This document shows, in pieces, positions 28,014 through 36,885 of a stretch of 64,000 bases of DNA. Below the pieces are notes generated by a model. It ran no database searches. It was given only the letters and a program-made list of their open reading frames with translations, and was not told where the DNA came from. Both the position numbers and the translations under genes were made by a program. The DNA is from Novosphingobium sp. EMRT-2 (GTDB taxonomy: Bacteria > Pseudomonadota > Alphaproteobacteria > Sphingomonadales > Sphingomonadaceae), in contig NZ_CP039695.1 of assembly GCF_005145025.1 (NCBI RefSeq), positions 2,165,501 to 2,229,500 on the forward strand, in the 5' to 3' direction. Every line of letters starts with the position of its first letter. The first letter of the stretch is position 1.

Positions 28014-29516
28014 TTACGGAGCAGTCTGAGAAGGAATTGTCGCATCCTGGGCCGGTGTGTCAACGGTGCGCGTGGATTGGGCGACAGGTGCGGGATCGTG
28101 CGCCCAGTCCCATATGTTGTTCCGGACCCGGTCGTAGTTGACTTCGGGATCGTAGAGCACGCCGCCGTCCAGCCCCAGGTCCTTGGCCTGCGCCTTGCCC
28201 ATGGCGGACAGCAGGTTGAACCCGGCGACATAGGCGTTGCGCCGCGCGGTAACGAGCTGGACCTGCGCGTTGAGCAGTTCCTGCTCGGCGTTGAGGATGT
28301 CGAGAATCGTGCGGTTGCCCACGGTGTTTTCCGCGCGCACGCCTTCCAGGCTCAGCGCCGCCGCGTCGACCGCCGTCTGGTTCATCGTGATCACGTCGTT
28401 CGCCGCCTTCCACGAGGAATAGGCGGCGCGCACGGTGGCGATCACCTGCCGTTCGACGCCGATCTCCTGTTCCAGCGCCGCGCCTTCGCGCGCCTGCGCC
28501 TGGCGGATCTGCGCGGCGGGCAAACCGCCTTGGAACAGCGGAATCGTGGCCCGCACACCGGCCTGCGCCGTGGTGTAGGGCTGGACCGACACGACCTGGT
28601 TATTTTCGGCAAACTTCAGCGAGTTGACGTAGTTGTAGTAATCGCCCGTGGCGAACAGCGAGAGCTTGGGCAGCCGCGATGCGCCGGCCGCCTTGGTATC
28701 GAAGCCGGCGGCCTTGCTCTGTTCTTGCGCGGCCTGGAGATCGGGATTGTTGGCCAGCGCAATCTGCACCGCATCGTCGGGCGTGGCCGGCAGGCCCGGC
28801 AGCGGCGGCGGCGCTTCCAGATCGGCCGGCACCTTGCCCACCACCTGGATGTAGGTTTCGCGGCTGGTGACGAGATTGGCCTCGGCCTGCCGCAACTGCC
28901 CGCGCGCCAGCGCGAGGCGCGAATTCGACTGCGCCACGTCGGTCCGCGTCACGTCGCCGATCTCGAAGCGGTCGCTCGTCGCCTTCAGGTTCACTTCCAG
29001 AACCTGCACGTTGCTGCGGTTGAGCCCGACGATCGCCTGATCGCGGATCACGTCCATATAGGCGGCCACGGTCTGGCTGAAGACGCCCGATTCGGTGCCG
29101 CGCAGGCTGGCCTGGCCGGCGAGCACGCGGGTTTCGGCGGCATGGACCGAATTGCGCACGGACCCGCCCGAATAGACCGGCACGCCGGCGTTGACCTCAC
29201 CCACCAGCACGCGCGCCGGCGCGGTGAACGAGACCGGGCTGTTCTTGACGAATTCGGTATAGGTCGCGGTACCGGCCAGGCTGGGCAGGCCCGGAGCCTT
29301 GGCGGCGGCGACACCCGCGTCGGTGGCGCGCTGGTTGGCGCGCGCGGCCTGCAGCGTCGGGTTGGTGTTATAGGCCCCGACCAGCGCCTCGCGCAGGTCG
29401 TCCGCCAGGGCAGGGGCGGCCGGAACCGCCAGCGCCGACCCGAACGCCGACCCCAGCAGAGCCGCGCGCTGCCACGCGCTTGCTCGTCCGGCCCTGTCCC
29501 TCCCCGTTTTCGTCAT
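28014..29516 (-). CDS. tolC: TolC-family outer membrane efflux protein
   Basis: This is the outer membrane channel for type I secretion or drug efflux, 500 residues. A signal peptide (about 1-37, ending VPAAPALA) is followed by the duplicated outer-membrane-factor domains with coiled-coil helices. Typical segments are LREALVGAYNTNPTL, YMDVIRDQAIVGLN and NAEQELLNAQVQLVTARRNAYVAGFNLL (helical blocks). It starts 5 bases after the stop of the Pcm-like gene, so the two are probably co-transcribed with popZ. Confidence 0.93.
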   Translation of the reverse strand: MTKTGRDRAGRASAWQRAALLGSAFGSALAVPAAPALADDLREALVGAYNTNPTLQAARANQRATDAGVAAAKAPGLPSLAGTATYTEFVKNSPVSFTAPARVLVGEVNAGVPVYSGGSVRNSVHAAETRVLAGQASLRGTESGVFSQTVAAYMDVIRDQAIVGLNRSNVQVLEVNLKATSDRFEIGDVTRTDVAQSNSRLALARGQLRQAEANLVTSRETYIQVVGKVPADLEAPPPLPGLPATPDDAVQIALANNPDLQAAQEQSKAAGFDTKAAGASRLPKLSLFATGDYYNYVNSLKFAENNQVVSVQPYTTAQAGVRATIPLFQGGLPAAQIRQAQAREGAALEQEIGVERQVIATVRAAYSSWKAANDVITMNQTAVDAAALSLEGVRAENTVGNRTILDILNAEQELLNAQVQLVTARRNAYVAGFNLLSAMGKAQAKDLGLDGGVLYDPEVNYDRVRNNIWDWAHDPAPVAQSTRTVDTPAQDATIPSQTAP

Positions 29517-29521
29517 GACGT

Positions 29522-30130
29522 TCAGAAGCTCCACTTCTTCGGCGCGGCATAGTCGGCCAGCGCCGCGAAATCCGCTTCGCCCAGGCTGGCGAAAGCGATT
29601 TCGCCAGCGACCTTGCGGCCGATGGCCAGCCGCGCCACGCCGCGTTCGATCAGGCCGGTCACGACGCGGCCGTCATCGGCAAGCGCCGCCACGAGCGCCG
29701 CGGGCGCCACTTCGATCGCGCCATCGATCAGGATCAGCGAATAGGGGCCGCCGTCCACGGCCGCTCCCGGCGCGGCCAGCGTGACACTACCCACCAGCCT
29801 GCCGACGACGGCGGCGAGATAGGTGCCGGGCTTGCCGATCACCAGCGCCGTGTCCCCGGCCACCGGTTCGGCGGCGGTCAGCATCTGGCCATGCGTCAGC
29901 GCCGGCGCCAACACCGCGCCGTCGCCCAGCGGCACCGCGCGATCGGCATAGGCCACCGCGCGCCGTTCCGCCGGCACGAAATCCTCGCGAGGGATGGCGG
30001 CGAAAGCGGCGAGAATCGCCGGATCGTTGACACCGCTCACCCGGAGCTGGCTGTCGATCATCGCGCGCCGCGCCGGGGCAAGGTCCGCACCGGTCTCGGC
30101 GCCCATCGGCCGATCTTCCACCACTGTCAT
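29522..30130 (-). CDS. Pcm-like protein with degenerate SAM-binding site
   Basis: The 202-residue product aligns by pattern to protein-L-isoaspartate O-methyltransferase: MIDSQLRVSGVND, PREDFVP, YADRAVPLG and the Gln-rich THGQML. However, SAM motif I (usually an IGTGSGY-like loop) reads VIGKPGTY, and the acidic residue expected at the end of strand 2 is missing (VTLAAPG). SAM binding is therefore doubtful. It may have lost activity or changed role. GAGGGAT before the ATG at 30130 fixes the start. It is coupled to tolC, a common sphingomonad arrangement (general knowledge). Confidence 0.8.
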   Translation of the reverse strand: MTVVEDRPMGAETGADLAPARRAMIDSQLRVSGVNDPAILAAFAAIPREDFVPAERRAVAYADRAVPLGDGAVLAPALTHGQMLTAAEPVAGDTALVIGKPGTYLAAVVGRLVGSVTLAAPGAAVDGGPYSLILIDGAIEVAPAALVAALADDGRVVTGLIERGVARLAIGRKVAGEIAFASLGEADFAALADYAAPKKWSF

Positions 30131-30372
30131 GCTATCCCTCGTAACTGGCCTGCAAAAGCGACCCGCCACTGTATTACACCATCAATACACCAGTGCAACG
30201 CCGGTGTCGGGGCATTCCAGTCCGGGCTTCCGGGCACCGCCTGTAGAATATCGCCTTCCCGACGCCAAGCGCTTTGCACGTCGCCCGTCGGCGCGTAAGG
30301 GGCGCCCATCGATTCAATCGGCCAATCGGTCCGGCCGGCGCCGATCAGGCAGCGACGAAGGAGTCAGCGACA

Positions 30373-31896
30373 ATGGCGGAAATGGTGACAATCCGGGAAG
30401 AAGACCTGATCGAAAGCGTCGCCGACGCGCTGCAATACATCAGCTACTTTCATCCGATGGACTATATCCGCGCGCTGGGCGAAGCCTACAAGGCCGAGCA
30501 AGGCCCGGCGGCGAAGGACGCCATCGCCCAGATCCTGACCAACAGCCGCATGTGCGCCGAAGGCCACCGGCCGATCTGCCAGGACACCGGCATCGTCAAC
30601 GTGTTCATCCAGTGGGGGCAGGATTGCCGGCTCGAATCCGACCGGTCGCTGCAGGACGTGGTCGATGAAGGCGTGCGCCGCGCCTACCTGAATCCCGACA
30701 ACAAGCTGCGCGCCTCGGTGCTGGCCGATCCCGCCTTCACCCGCCGCAACACCAAGGACAACACGCCCTGCGTGCTCCATGTCGACATGGTGAAGGGCAG
30801 CAAGGTTTCGGTCGATGTCGCAGCCAAGGGCGGAGGCTCGGAAAACAAGTCCAAGTTCAAGATGATGAACCCCAGCGATTCGATCGTCGACTGGGTGGTG
30901 GACATGCTGCCGCAGATGGGCGCGGGCTGGTGCCCGCCCGGCATGCTCGGCATCGGCATCGGTGGCACCGCGGAACATTGCGTGCTGCTGGCCAAGAAGG
31001 CGCTGATGGAACCGATCGACATGGCCCAGCTCAAGGAGCGCGGTCCGCAGAACGACATCGAGAAGCTGCGCATCGAGATCTTCGACAAGGTCAACGCGCT
31101 CGGCATCGGCGCGCAGGGCCTGGGCGGGCTTTCGACGATCCTCGACGTCAAGATCATGGACGCGCCGTGCCACGCCGCCGGCAAGCCGATCGCGATGATC
31201 CCCAACTGCGCCGCCACGCGCCACGCGCACTTCACGCTCGACGGCTCCGGCCCCAGCTTCCTCGAACGCCCCAAGCTCGACGAATGGCCCGAAGTCCACT
31301 GGGCGCCCGACAGCGCGGCGAAGCGCGTCGATCTCGACAGCCTGACGTCTGAAGAGGTGCAGGGCTGGAAGGCGGGCGATCGCCTGCTGCTCAACGGCCG
31401 GATGCTGACCGGCCGCGATGCCGCGCACAAGCGGATCAAAGACATGCTCGCGAAGGGCGAGGAGCTGCCCGTCGATTTCAAGGGCCGCGTGATCTACTAC
31501 GTCGGCCCGGTCGATCCGGTGCGCGACGAAGTGGTCGGCCCGGCCGGCCCCACCACCGCCACCCGCATGGACAGCTTCTCCGACCAGATGCTCGACCTGG
31601 GCCTGCTGGCCAGCGTGGGCAAGGCGGAGCGCGGCCCTGCGGCCACGCAGTCTATCGCCAACCACAAGTCTGCTTACCTCATGGCGGTCGGCGGCGCGGC
31701 CTACCTTGTCGCGCGCGCGATCAAGGAAGCGAAAGTCGTGGGCTTCGCGGATCTGGGCATGGAAGCGATCTACGAATTCACCGTGCAGGACATGCCGGTG
31801 ACGGTGGCCGTCGACAGCGAAGGCCAGAACGTGCACCAGCTTGCCCCGCTGGTGTGGAAGAAGAAGATCGCCGAGGAAGGCCTGCTGCCCGCCTGA
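30373..31896 (+). CDS. Fumarate hydratase class I
   Basis: This iron-sulfur fumarase interconverts fumarate and malate in the TCA cycle. The 507-residue product has the class I architecture. Its alpha part has RPICQDTGIVNVFI and cluster-binding cysteines (for example NTPCVLHV and GAGWCPPGMLGIGIGG). Its beta part has GPTTATRMDSF and SIANHKSAYLMAVGGAAYL. AGGAG lies about 10 bases before the ATG at 30373. A strong hairpin follows the stop. It is a stand-alone unit divergent from the pcm-tolC cluster across 242 bases. Confidence 0.96.
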   Translation: MAEMVTIREEDLIESVADALQYISYFHPMDYIRALGEAYKAEQGPAAKDAIAQILTNSRMCAEGHRPICQDTGIVNVFIQWGQDCRLESDRSLQDVVDEGVRRAYLNPDNKLRASVLADPAFTRRNTKDNTPCVLHVDMVKGSKVSVDVAAKGGGSENKSKFKMMNPSDSIVDWVVDMLPQMGAGWCPPGMLGIGIGGTAEHCVLLAKKALMEPIDMAQLKERGPQNDIEKLRIEIFDKVNALGIGAQGLGGLSTILDVKIMDAPCHAAGKPIAMIPNCAATRHAHFTLDGSGPSFLERPKLDEWPEVHWAPDSAAKRVDLDSLTSEEVQGWKAGDRLLLNGRMLTGRDAAHKRIKDMLAKGEELPVDFKGRVIYYVGPVDPVRDEVVGPAGPTTATRMDSFSDQMLDLGLLASVGKAERGPAATQSIANHKSAYLMAVGGAAYLVARAIKEAKVVGFADLGMEAIYEFTVQDMPVTVAVDSEGQNVHQLAPLVWKKKIAEEGLLPA

Positions 31897-31922
31897 CCGG
31901 GGCGACCTGACCCGATCCTTCT

Positions 31923-31960
31923 GCCGGAGATGCGCTCCCTGCGGCGCGCGCATCTCCGGC
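31923..31960 (+). terminator. Terminator hairpin after fumarase
   Basis: A 13-bp stem GCCGGAGATGCGC/GCGCATCTCCGGC (31923-31935 with 31948-31960) lies 26 bases after the fumarase stop. It has no T-tract. Confidence 0.6.
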
Positions 31961-32039
31961 CCCATTGCTCGACCAACCGCAGATTCGCGCCGACCAGCCG
32001 CGCTGGCGCGGAGGGCTGAACCCGGTGTAGAAGGCGGCA

Positions 32040-34061
32040 ATGGCTTCAGATTCCGCCTATCCCATCGGAGAAGCAGACGCGCTCTCCGCCCGCCCCCATG
32101 TTCCCGCCCGGCAGGTCGTGCTGTCGGCGGCCGCGCTGTGGCTGTGCTACTTCCTGCTCGTCACCGTGCGCGGCATGGTGGTCGAACTGGGCGAATTCCA
32201 GGAACTGCTGTGGCGGCGCGCGCTGGTGACGCTGGCCGGAATCGTGGTCACGCTGCTCGCCTGGCCACTGCTCCGCCGCTTCGACGGACGCGGCATCGGC
32301 CTGCGCATCGGCGCGTCGCTGGTCATCATGCTTCCGGCCGCGCTGGCGCTGGCGGTCATCAATCAGGAGGCCTTCGCCTCGATCGAACAGCGCATCATGG
32401 AGCGCAAGCTCAACGAGGAAGCGGCGAAGGAAACCGGCGACGCGCACACCACCGCCCCAACCGATGCGGGCAGCGCGTCCCCCGTGCCGGGGCAGACCAC
32501 CGCTGCCGCCCCTTCCGGCCGCATCCGGATGCGGCATGACCTGTCGGGCAACGTCCTGGTCGACCTGCCCGATCCGGTCGCGCCGAAAACGGCCCCGCCG
32601 CCCCCGTCCCCCCCGGAACCGCCAGCCGCGCAGGTTCCCCCCGCACCCCCACCAGCGCCCGATTTCCCGCTGACCGTGCGCCGCAAGGCGGATGGCAGTT
32701 CCGAGATGATCGCGCCGGGCGGCGTGATCGTGCGCCATAACGCGGACGGCACCGCGCAGGTCCGCACCGGCCGGATGACGGCGGATGTCGATGGCGACGA
32801 CGCCGAGGACATCGCCCGCGCCATCGAGAACGCGCGCCGCCAGGTCGGCGATGGCCGCGCGCAGGCGGCCGAAGCCAACCGCATCGCTTCGGCCGAGCGC
32901 CGCAAGGCGATGGAGGAAGGCCGCCGCATCGCCGCCGAGGAGCGGCGCAAGGCGTTCGAGGAAGTCCGCCGCGAACTGGCGGAAGCCGGCATCACGGTTC
33001 CGCCCCCGCCGCCCCCGCCCGCCGCGATGCCGGTACCGCCCGCGCCGCCGGCTCCCGCCCGCGCGGCATCCGCGCCCGCCGGCAAGTCCTCGGCATCGCC
33101 CACGCCAGCCGCCTCGCCGCGCTCGGCAGCGCCGGCGCACAAGCACCATGCGTCTGCCACGCAAACGGCGCCCGCCGCGAGCCCTTCTCCCGCGCCGGCG
33201 GCTTCGGCCCCCGCGTCCGTTTCGACCAGCCCCGCACCGCCGCAGCCGTCCGCGCCGCCTTCCGCAAGCGCCAGCGCCGAACCCTATGAATTCGCCATCG
33301 TGCGCAACGCGATGCACGAGGAAGGGCTGTGGCGGCAGCTCACCGATGTCGCGCTGGGCCGCTATTTCCTGCTGATCGCCTGGGCCGCGCTTTACCTCGC
33401 GCTTGGCAATGGAGAGATGGCGCGCGCCGCCGAATGGCGCGAGGGCGAATACCGCCGCGCCGCCAAGGCGGCGGAGCTGCGCTCGCTGCGCTATCAGGTG
33501 AACCCGCATTTCCTGTTCAACACGCTCAATTCGCTGTCCGCGCTGGTCATGACCGGGCGCGGCGAGCGGGCCGAACGGATGATCCAGACGATCTCCAGCT
33601 TCTACCGCCATAGCCTGGCCGCCGATCCCACGTCAGACGTGCCGCTGGCCGACGAGATCGCCTTGCAGCGCCACTACCTCGAAATCGAGGCGGTGCGCTT
33701 TCCCGACCGGCTGCGTACCGAATTCGACGTGCCGGAAACCCTGGCCCAGGCCTGCGTGCCCGGCATGATCCTGCAGCCGCTGGTCGAAAACTCGATCAAA
33801 TATGCTGTCTCCGCCACCACGCGGCCGGTCACCATCCGCATCAGCGCGCGCGAGGCCGACGGGCTGCTGGTGCTGACCGTGGCCGACGACGGGCCGGGCA
33901 AGGCCAGCGGCAACGGTGGCACCGGCATTGGCCTTGCCAACGTGCGCAACCGGCTGGCCGCGCGCTTCGGCGATTTCGCGCATGTCGATAGCGGCCCGCT
34001 GCCGGCGGGGGGCTATGCCACGGTGCTCACCATCCCCCGCGTGGACGGCGGGAACTGCTGA
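32040..34061 (+). CDS. LytS-type sensor histidine kinase with large Pro/Ala-rich insertion
   Basis: The 673-residue kinase belongs to the His_kinase (PF06580) family. The phosphoacceptor is H490 in NPHFLFNTLN. The ATP lid carries LVENSIKYAV and DDGPGKASGNGGTGIGLANV. Three hydrophobic helices (about 27-105) and one more (about 440-460) flank an insertion of some 320 residues. It contains proline-rich runs, a VIVRHNADGTAQVRTG segment and a charged helical stretch (ERRKAMEEGRRIAAEERRKAF). By topology it should lie outside the cytoplasm. The gene is followed 34 bases later by its LytTR regulator. Confidence 0.88.
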   Translation: MASDSAYPIGEADALSARPHVPARQVVLSAAALWLCYFLLVTVRGMVVELGEFQELLWRRALVTLAGIVVTLLAWPLLRRFDGRGIGLRIGASLVIMLPAALALAVINQEAFASIEQRIMERKLNEEAAKETGDAHTTAPTDAGSASPVPGQTTAAAPSGRIRMRHDLSGNVLVDLPDPVAPKTAPPPPSPPEPPAAQVPPAPPPAPDFPLTVRRKADGSSEMIAPGGVIVRHNADGTAQVRTGRMTADVDGDDAEDIARAIENARRQVGDGRAQAAEANRIASAERRKAMEEGRRIAAEERRKAFEEVRRELAEAGITVPPPPPPPAAMPVPPAPPAPARAASAPAGKSSASPTPAASPRSAAPAHKHHASATQTAPAASPSPAPAASAPASVSTSPAPPQPSAPPSASASAEPYEFAIVRNAMHEEGLWRQLTDVALGRYFLLIAWAALYLALGNGEMARAAEWREGEYRRAAKAAELRSLRYQVNPHFLFNTLNSLSALVMTGRGERAERMIQTISSFYRHSLAADPTSDVPLADEIALQRHYLEIEAVRFPDRLRTEFDVPETLAQACVPGMILQPLVENSIKYAVSATTRPVTIRISAREADGLLVLTVADDGPGKASGNGGTGIGLANVRNRLAARFGDFAHVDSGPLPAGGYATVLTIPRVDGGNC

Positions 34062-34094
34062 ACGGGCATGGAAGAACAGACGGGAGGAAACGGT

Positions 34095-34841
34095 ATGCGA
34101 ACCCTGATCGTGGACGACGAGCCGCTGGCGGTGGAACGGATGCAGATCCTCTGTTCGCGCCTGCCCGCGATCACCGTGGTCGGCACCGCCAGCGATGGCG
34201 CGGCGGCACTGCGGCTGGTCGAGGCGCTGACGCCCGACCTGATCCTGCTCGACATGACGATGCCCGAAGTGGACGGCCTTTCGGTGGCGCGCCAGCTTTC
34301 CGGCCAGGCGCAGCGGCCGGCGGTGATCTTCGTGACCGCGCACGATCACTTCGCCGTGGAAGCCTTCGACCTCGATGCGGTGGACTATGTGCTGAAGCCT
34401 GTTGCGCAGGACCGGCTGGAACGCGCGATCGAGCGCGCGCTGGCCCGGATCGCCAATGGAGCCGCCACCCCCACCACGGAACCATCGGCCGCCGCGCCGT
34501 CCAAGGGTGACTGGATCGAGGAATTCTGGGTGCCGCACCGCTCCGAACTGGTCCGCGTCGCCGCCGCCGACATCGAGCGCATCGATGCCGAGCGCGACTA
34601 TGTGCGGCTGCACGTGGGGCCACGCAGCTACCTGATGCTGCACACGATCCAGGGCCTGGAAAATCGGCTCGATCCCGATCGCTTCATCCGCCTGCACCGC
34701 TCGACGATCGTGCGACGGGACCGGATCAACGGGTTGCGGCATGATGGCCTTGGCGTCTGGTCGGCGGAACTGGCGGATGGCACGCCGCTCCGGATCGGAC
34801 GCACCTATCTGGCCAAGGCCAAGGCGATGGCAGGACGCTGA
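34095..34841 (+). CDS. LytTR-family response regulator
   Basis: This 248-residue regulator pairs with the LytS-type kinase upstream. The receiver domain has the acidic pair D7/D8, phosphoacceptor D53 and a lysine in YVLKPV. After an Ala/Pro linker the LytTR DNA-binding domain follows, with RIDAERDYVRLHV and FIRLHRSTIVRRDRI. GGAGG with 7-base spacing marks the ATG at 34095; the upstream in-frame ATG at 34068 has no such site. Target genes are unknown. LytTR regulators bind repeated short elements, but I did not find a clear pair nearby. Confidence 0.92.
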   Translation: MRTLIVDDEPLAVERMQILCSRLPAITVVGTASDGAAALRLVEALTPDLILLDMTMPEVDGLSVARQLSGQAQRPAVIFVTAHDHFAVEAFDLDAVDYVLKPVAQDRLERAIERALARIANGAATPTTEPSAAAPSKGDWIEEFWVPHRSELVRVAAADIERIDAERDYVRLHVGPRSYLMLHTIQGLENRLDPDRFIRLHRSTIVRRDRINGLRHDGLGVWSAELADGTPLRIGRTYLAKAKAMAGR

Positions 34842-34860
34842 TCCCCGGCGTCCGGGATTC

Positions 34861-35166
34861 TCAGCGTTTCGCTTCCGGCACATGCCGGCCCTTGCAAATC
34901 TCGCAGCGGCGCCAGCAGGTGACGCCCGGCATGGCATCGGCGGGCTTCAATCCCGGTACCGGGCGCAGCCCTTCGAGGATCCATGGCGCCACGCCCTCGG
35001 GCGCGGCCTTGCTGTGGCAGAGCAGGCAGGTCTTGCGGTAGGTTTCGCGGGTGAGGCCCGAATGGTCCTCCTGCGCGCCGACGGGGCCGGACCACAGGGC
35101 GAGCGGCGCGATCGCCAGAGCCGCCATCAGCGATGCCCGAATCCCGTTTCGTCCCAATCCGCGCAC
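34861..35166 (-). CDS. Small c-type cytochrome-like protein
   Basis: The 101-residue product has a signal peptide (about 1-31). Heme motif CLLCH (47-51) is the usual c-type attachment site. A second cysteine cluster lies at C84, C88 and C91, with K92 and H95; C88-EI-C91-K92 has the CXXCK form known from nitrite reductase NrfA. It may bind one heme plus another cofactor or form a disulfide. I do not recognise a named family. It converges on the regulator gene 19 bases away. Confidence 0.7.
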   Translation of the reverse strand: MRGLGRNGIRASLMAALAIAPLALWSGPVGAQEDHSGLTRETYRKTCLLCHSKAAPEGVAPWILEGLRPVPGLKPADAMPGVTCWRRCEICKGRHVPEAKR

Positions 35167-35241
35167 CCTGCCGCTCCTCCGGACAATCGCCAGCGAGAGG
35201 AGAGTTGCCGCAAATTCGGACGATCGTCCAGCTTCAAGACG

Positions 35242-36750
35242 TCACGCGCGCGGCGCCATGCGGCGATAACTGAGCGCTTCGGCGACGTGGACGCGGCCGA
35301 CCGTCTCCGCGCCGCAGAGATCGGCGATCGTGCGCGCCACACGCAGCATCCGGGTATAGCCCCGCGCCGACAGCCGCATCGCTTCCGCCGCCTGCAACAA
35401 CAGCCTGCGGCCCGGCTCGTCCGGGGTGGCGTGGCGATCGAGCAACTCGCCATCGAGCTCAGCATTATTGCGCCGCCCGCTGCCCGCCAGCCGCGCCGTC
35501 TGGATCGCGCGCGCGGCCGTCACACGGGCGGCCACCTCGTCCGATCCTTCCGCCGGCGGCGGCAAGGCGAGATCGGCCGCGGACACCGGATCGACCTCGA
35601 CATGCAGGTCGATCCGGTCGAGCAGCGGGCCGGACACCTTGGACTGATAGTCCGCCGCGCATTTCGGCGCGCGGCTGCACCCGAGCGCCGGATCGCCGAG
35701 ATGGCCGCAGCGGCACGGGTTCATCGCCGCGACCAGCTGGACGCGCGCGGGGAAGGTGACATGGGCATTGGCCCGCGCCACCGAGACTTCGCCCGCTTCC
35801 AGCGGCTGGCGCAGCGAATCGAGCACCGCGCGCTGGAATTCGGGCAGTTCGTCAAGGAACAGCACGCCCAGGTGCGCCAGGCTGACCTCGCCCGGCCGCA
35901 CGCGCAGGCCCCCGCCGGTCAGCGCCGCCATCGAGGCGGAATGGTGCGGGCAGCGGAACGGGCGCGCGCGGCTGATCCGCCCGTCCTCCAGCAGCCCGGC
36001 GACCGAAGCGACCATCGAGACTTCCAGCGCCTCGGCCGGCGTCAGTTCGGGCAGGATGCCGGGCAGGCACGATGCCATCAGCGATTTGCCCGCGCCCGGC
36101 GGGCCGATCATCAGCAGGTTGTGCCCGCCCGCCGCCGCGATCTCCAGCGCGCGCTTGGCGGTTTCCTGGCCTTTCACCTGCCGCAGGTCCGCCATGCGGC
36201 GCGGCGGATCGGCCTCGCCCGGCGTAGGCGGGGGCAAGCGCTGCGTGCCTTTCAGGTGGTTGAGGAGCGAGACGAGATTTGGCGCGGCGATCACGTCGAT
36301 CCCGCTGGCCCAGCGCGCCTCGGTGCCTTGCGCGGCGGGGCAGATCAGGCCCTTGTCCGCCCCGCTGGCATGAAGCGCCGCCAGAAGTACACCGGGGCTG
36401 GCGATGATCCGCCCGTCCAGCGCCAGTTCGCCCACGGCCAGATAGTCCGCGATCTGTTCGCGATCGACCACGCCCATCGCCGCCAGCAGCGCCAGCGCGA
36501 CCGGCAGGTCGTAATGCGAGCCTTCCTTGGGCAGGTCGGCCGGTGAAAGGTTGATGGTGATGCGCTTGGGCGGCAGGGCCAGCCCCAATGCGGCGAGCGC
36601 GGACTGCACCCGCTCGCGGCTTTCGCCCACCGCCTTGTCGGGCAGGCCGACCAGCCGGAACGCGGGCAGGCCCGGCGCGATCTGGCACTGGACTTCCACC
36701 GCGCGGGCGTCCAGCCCCAGATAGGCCACTGTCGAAACCAGCGCGACCAT
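35242..36750 (-). CDS. comM: YifB/ComM family Mg-chelatase-like AAA ATPase
   Basis: ComM is a hexameric helicase that aids branch migration during natural transformation in other bacteria (known). The 502-residue product has an N-terminal Lon-like subdomain (GLPAFRLVGLPDKAVGESRERVQSAL). The AAA core has Walker A GPPGAGKS and Walker B FLDELPEF. MNPCRCGHLGD and the C-terminal SARGYTRMLRVARTIADL complete the family pattern. The ATG at 36750 is chosen over 36777 because MVALVST is the normal N-terminus. Confidence 0.92.
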   Translation of the reverse strand: MVALVSTVAYLGLDARAVEVQCQIAPGLPAFRLVGLPDKAVGESRERVQSALAALGLALPPKRITINLSPADLPKEGSHYDLPVALALLAAMGVVDREQIADYLAVGELALDGRIIASPGVLLAALHASGADKGLICPAAQGTEARWASGIDVIAAPNLVSLLNHLKGTQRLPPPTPGEADPPRRMADLRQVKGQETAKRALEIAAAGGHNLLMIGPPGAGKSLMASCLPGILPELTPAEALEVSMVASVAGLLEDGRISRARPFRCPHHSASMAALTGGGLRVRPGEVSLAHLGVLFLDELPEFQRAVLDSLRQPLEAGEVSVARANAHVTFPARVQLVAAMNPCRCGHLGDPALGCSRAPKCAADYQSKVSGPLLDRIDLHVEVDPVSAADLALPPPAEGSDEVAARVTAARAIQTARLAGSGRRNNAELDGELLDRHATPDEPGRRLLLQAAEAMRLSARGYTRMLRVARTIADLCGAETVGRVHVAEALSYRRMAPRA

Positions 36751-36885
36751 CGGTCCCCCGTCGCTTCCCAACGGCACCGCGTGGCCGGGCGGGAAGCATT
36801 GCGGAGCGCCATGGCGATGCCAAGACGCCAGCGGACGACACCGCCAAATCGGACCCAGTTGTGCCTGTCCGCCCCGCCGGGTGGG

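Noticed and set aside
30171-30188. GTATT/AATAC inverted repeat and TACACCA direct repeat upstream of the Pcm-like gene
   Set aside because: Arms are short with an 8-base spacer and no better than chance in an AT-rich patch.
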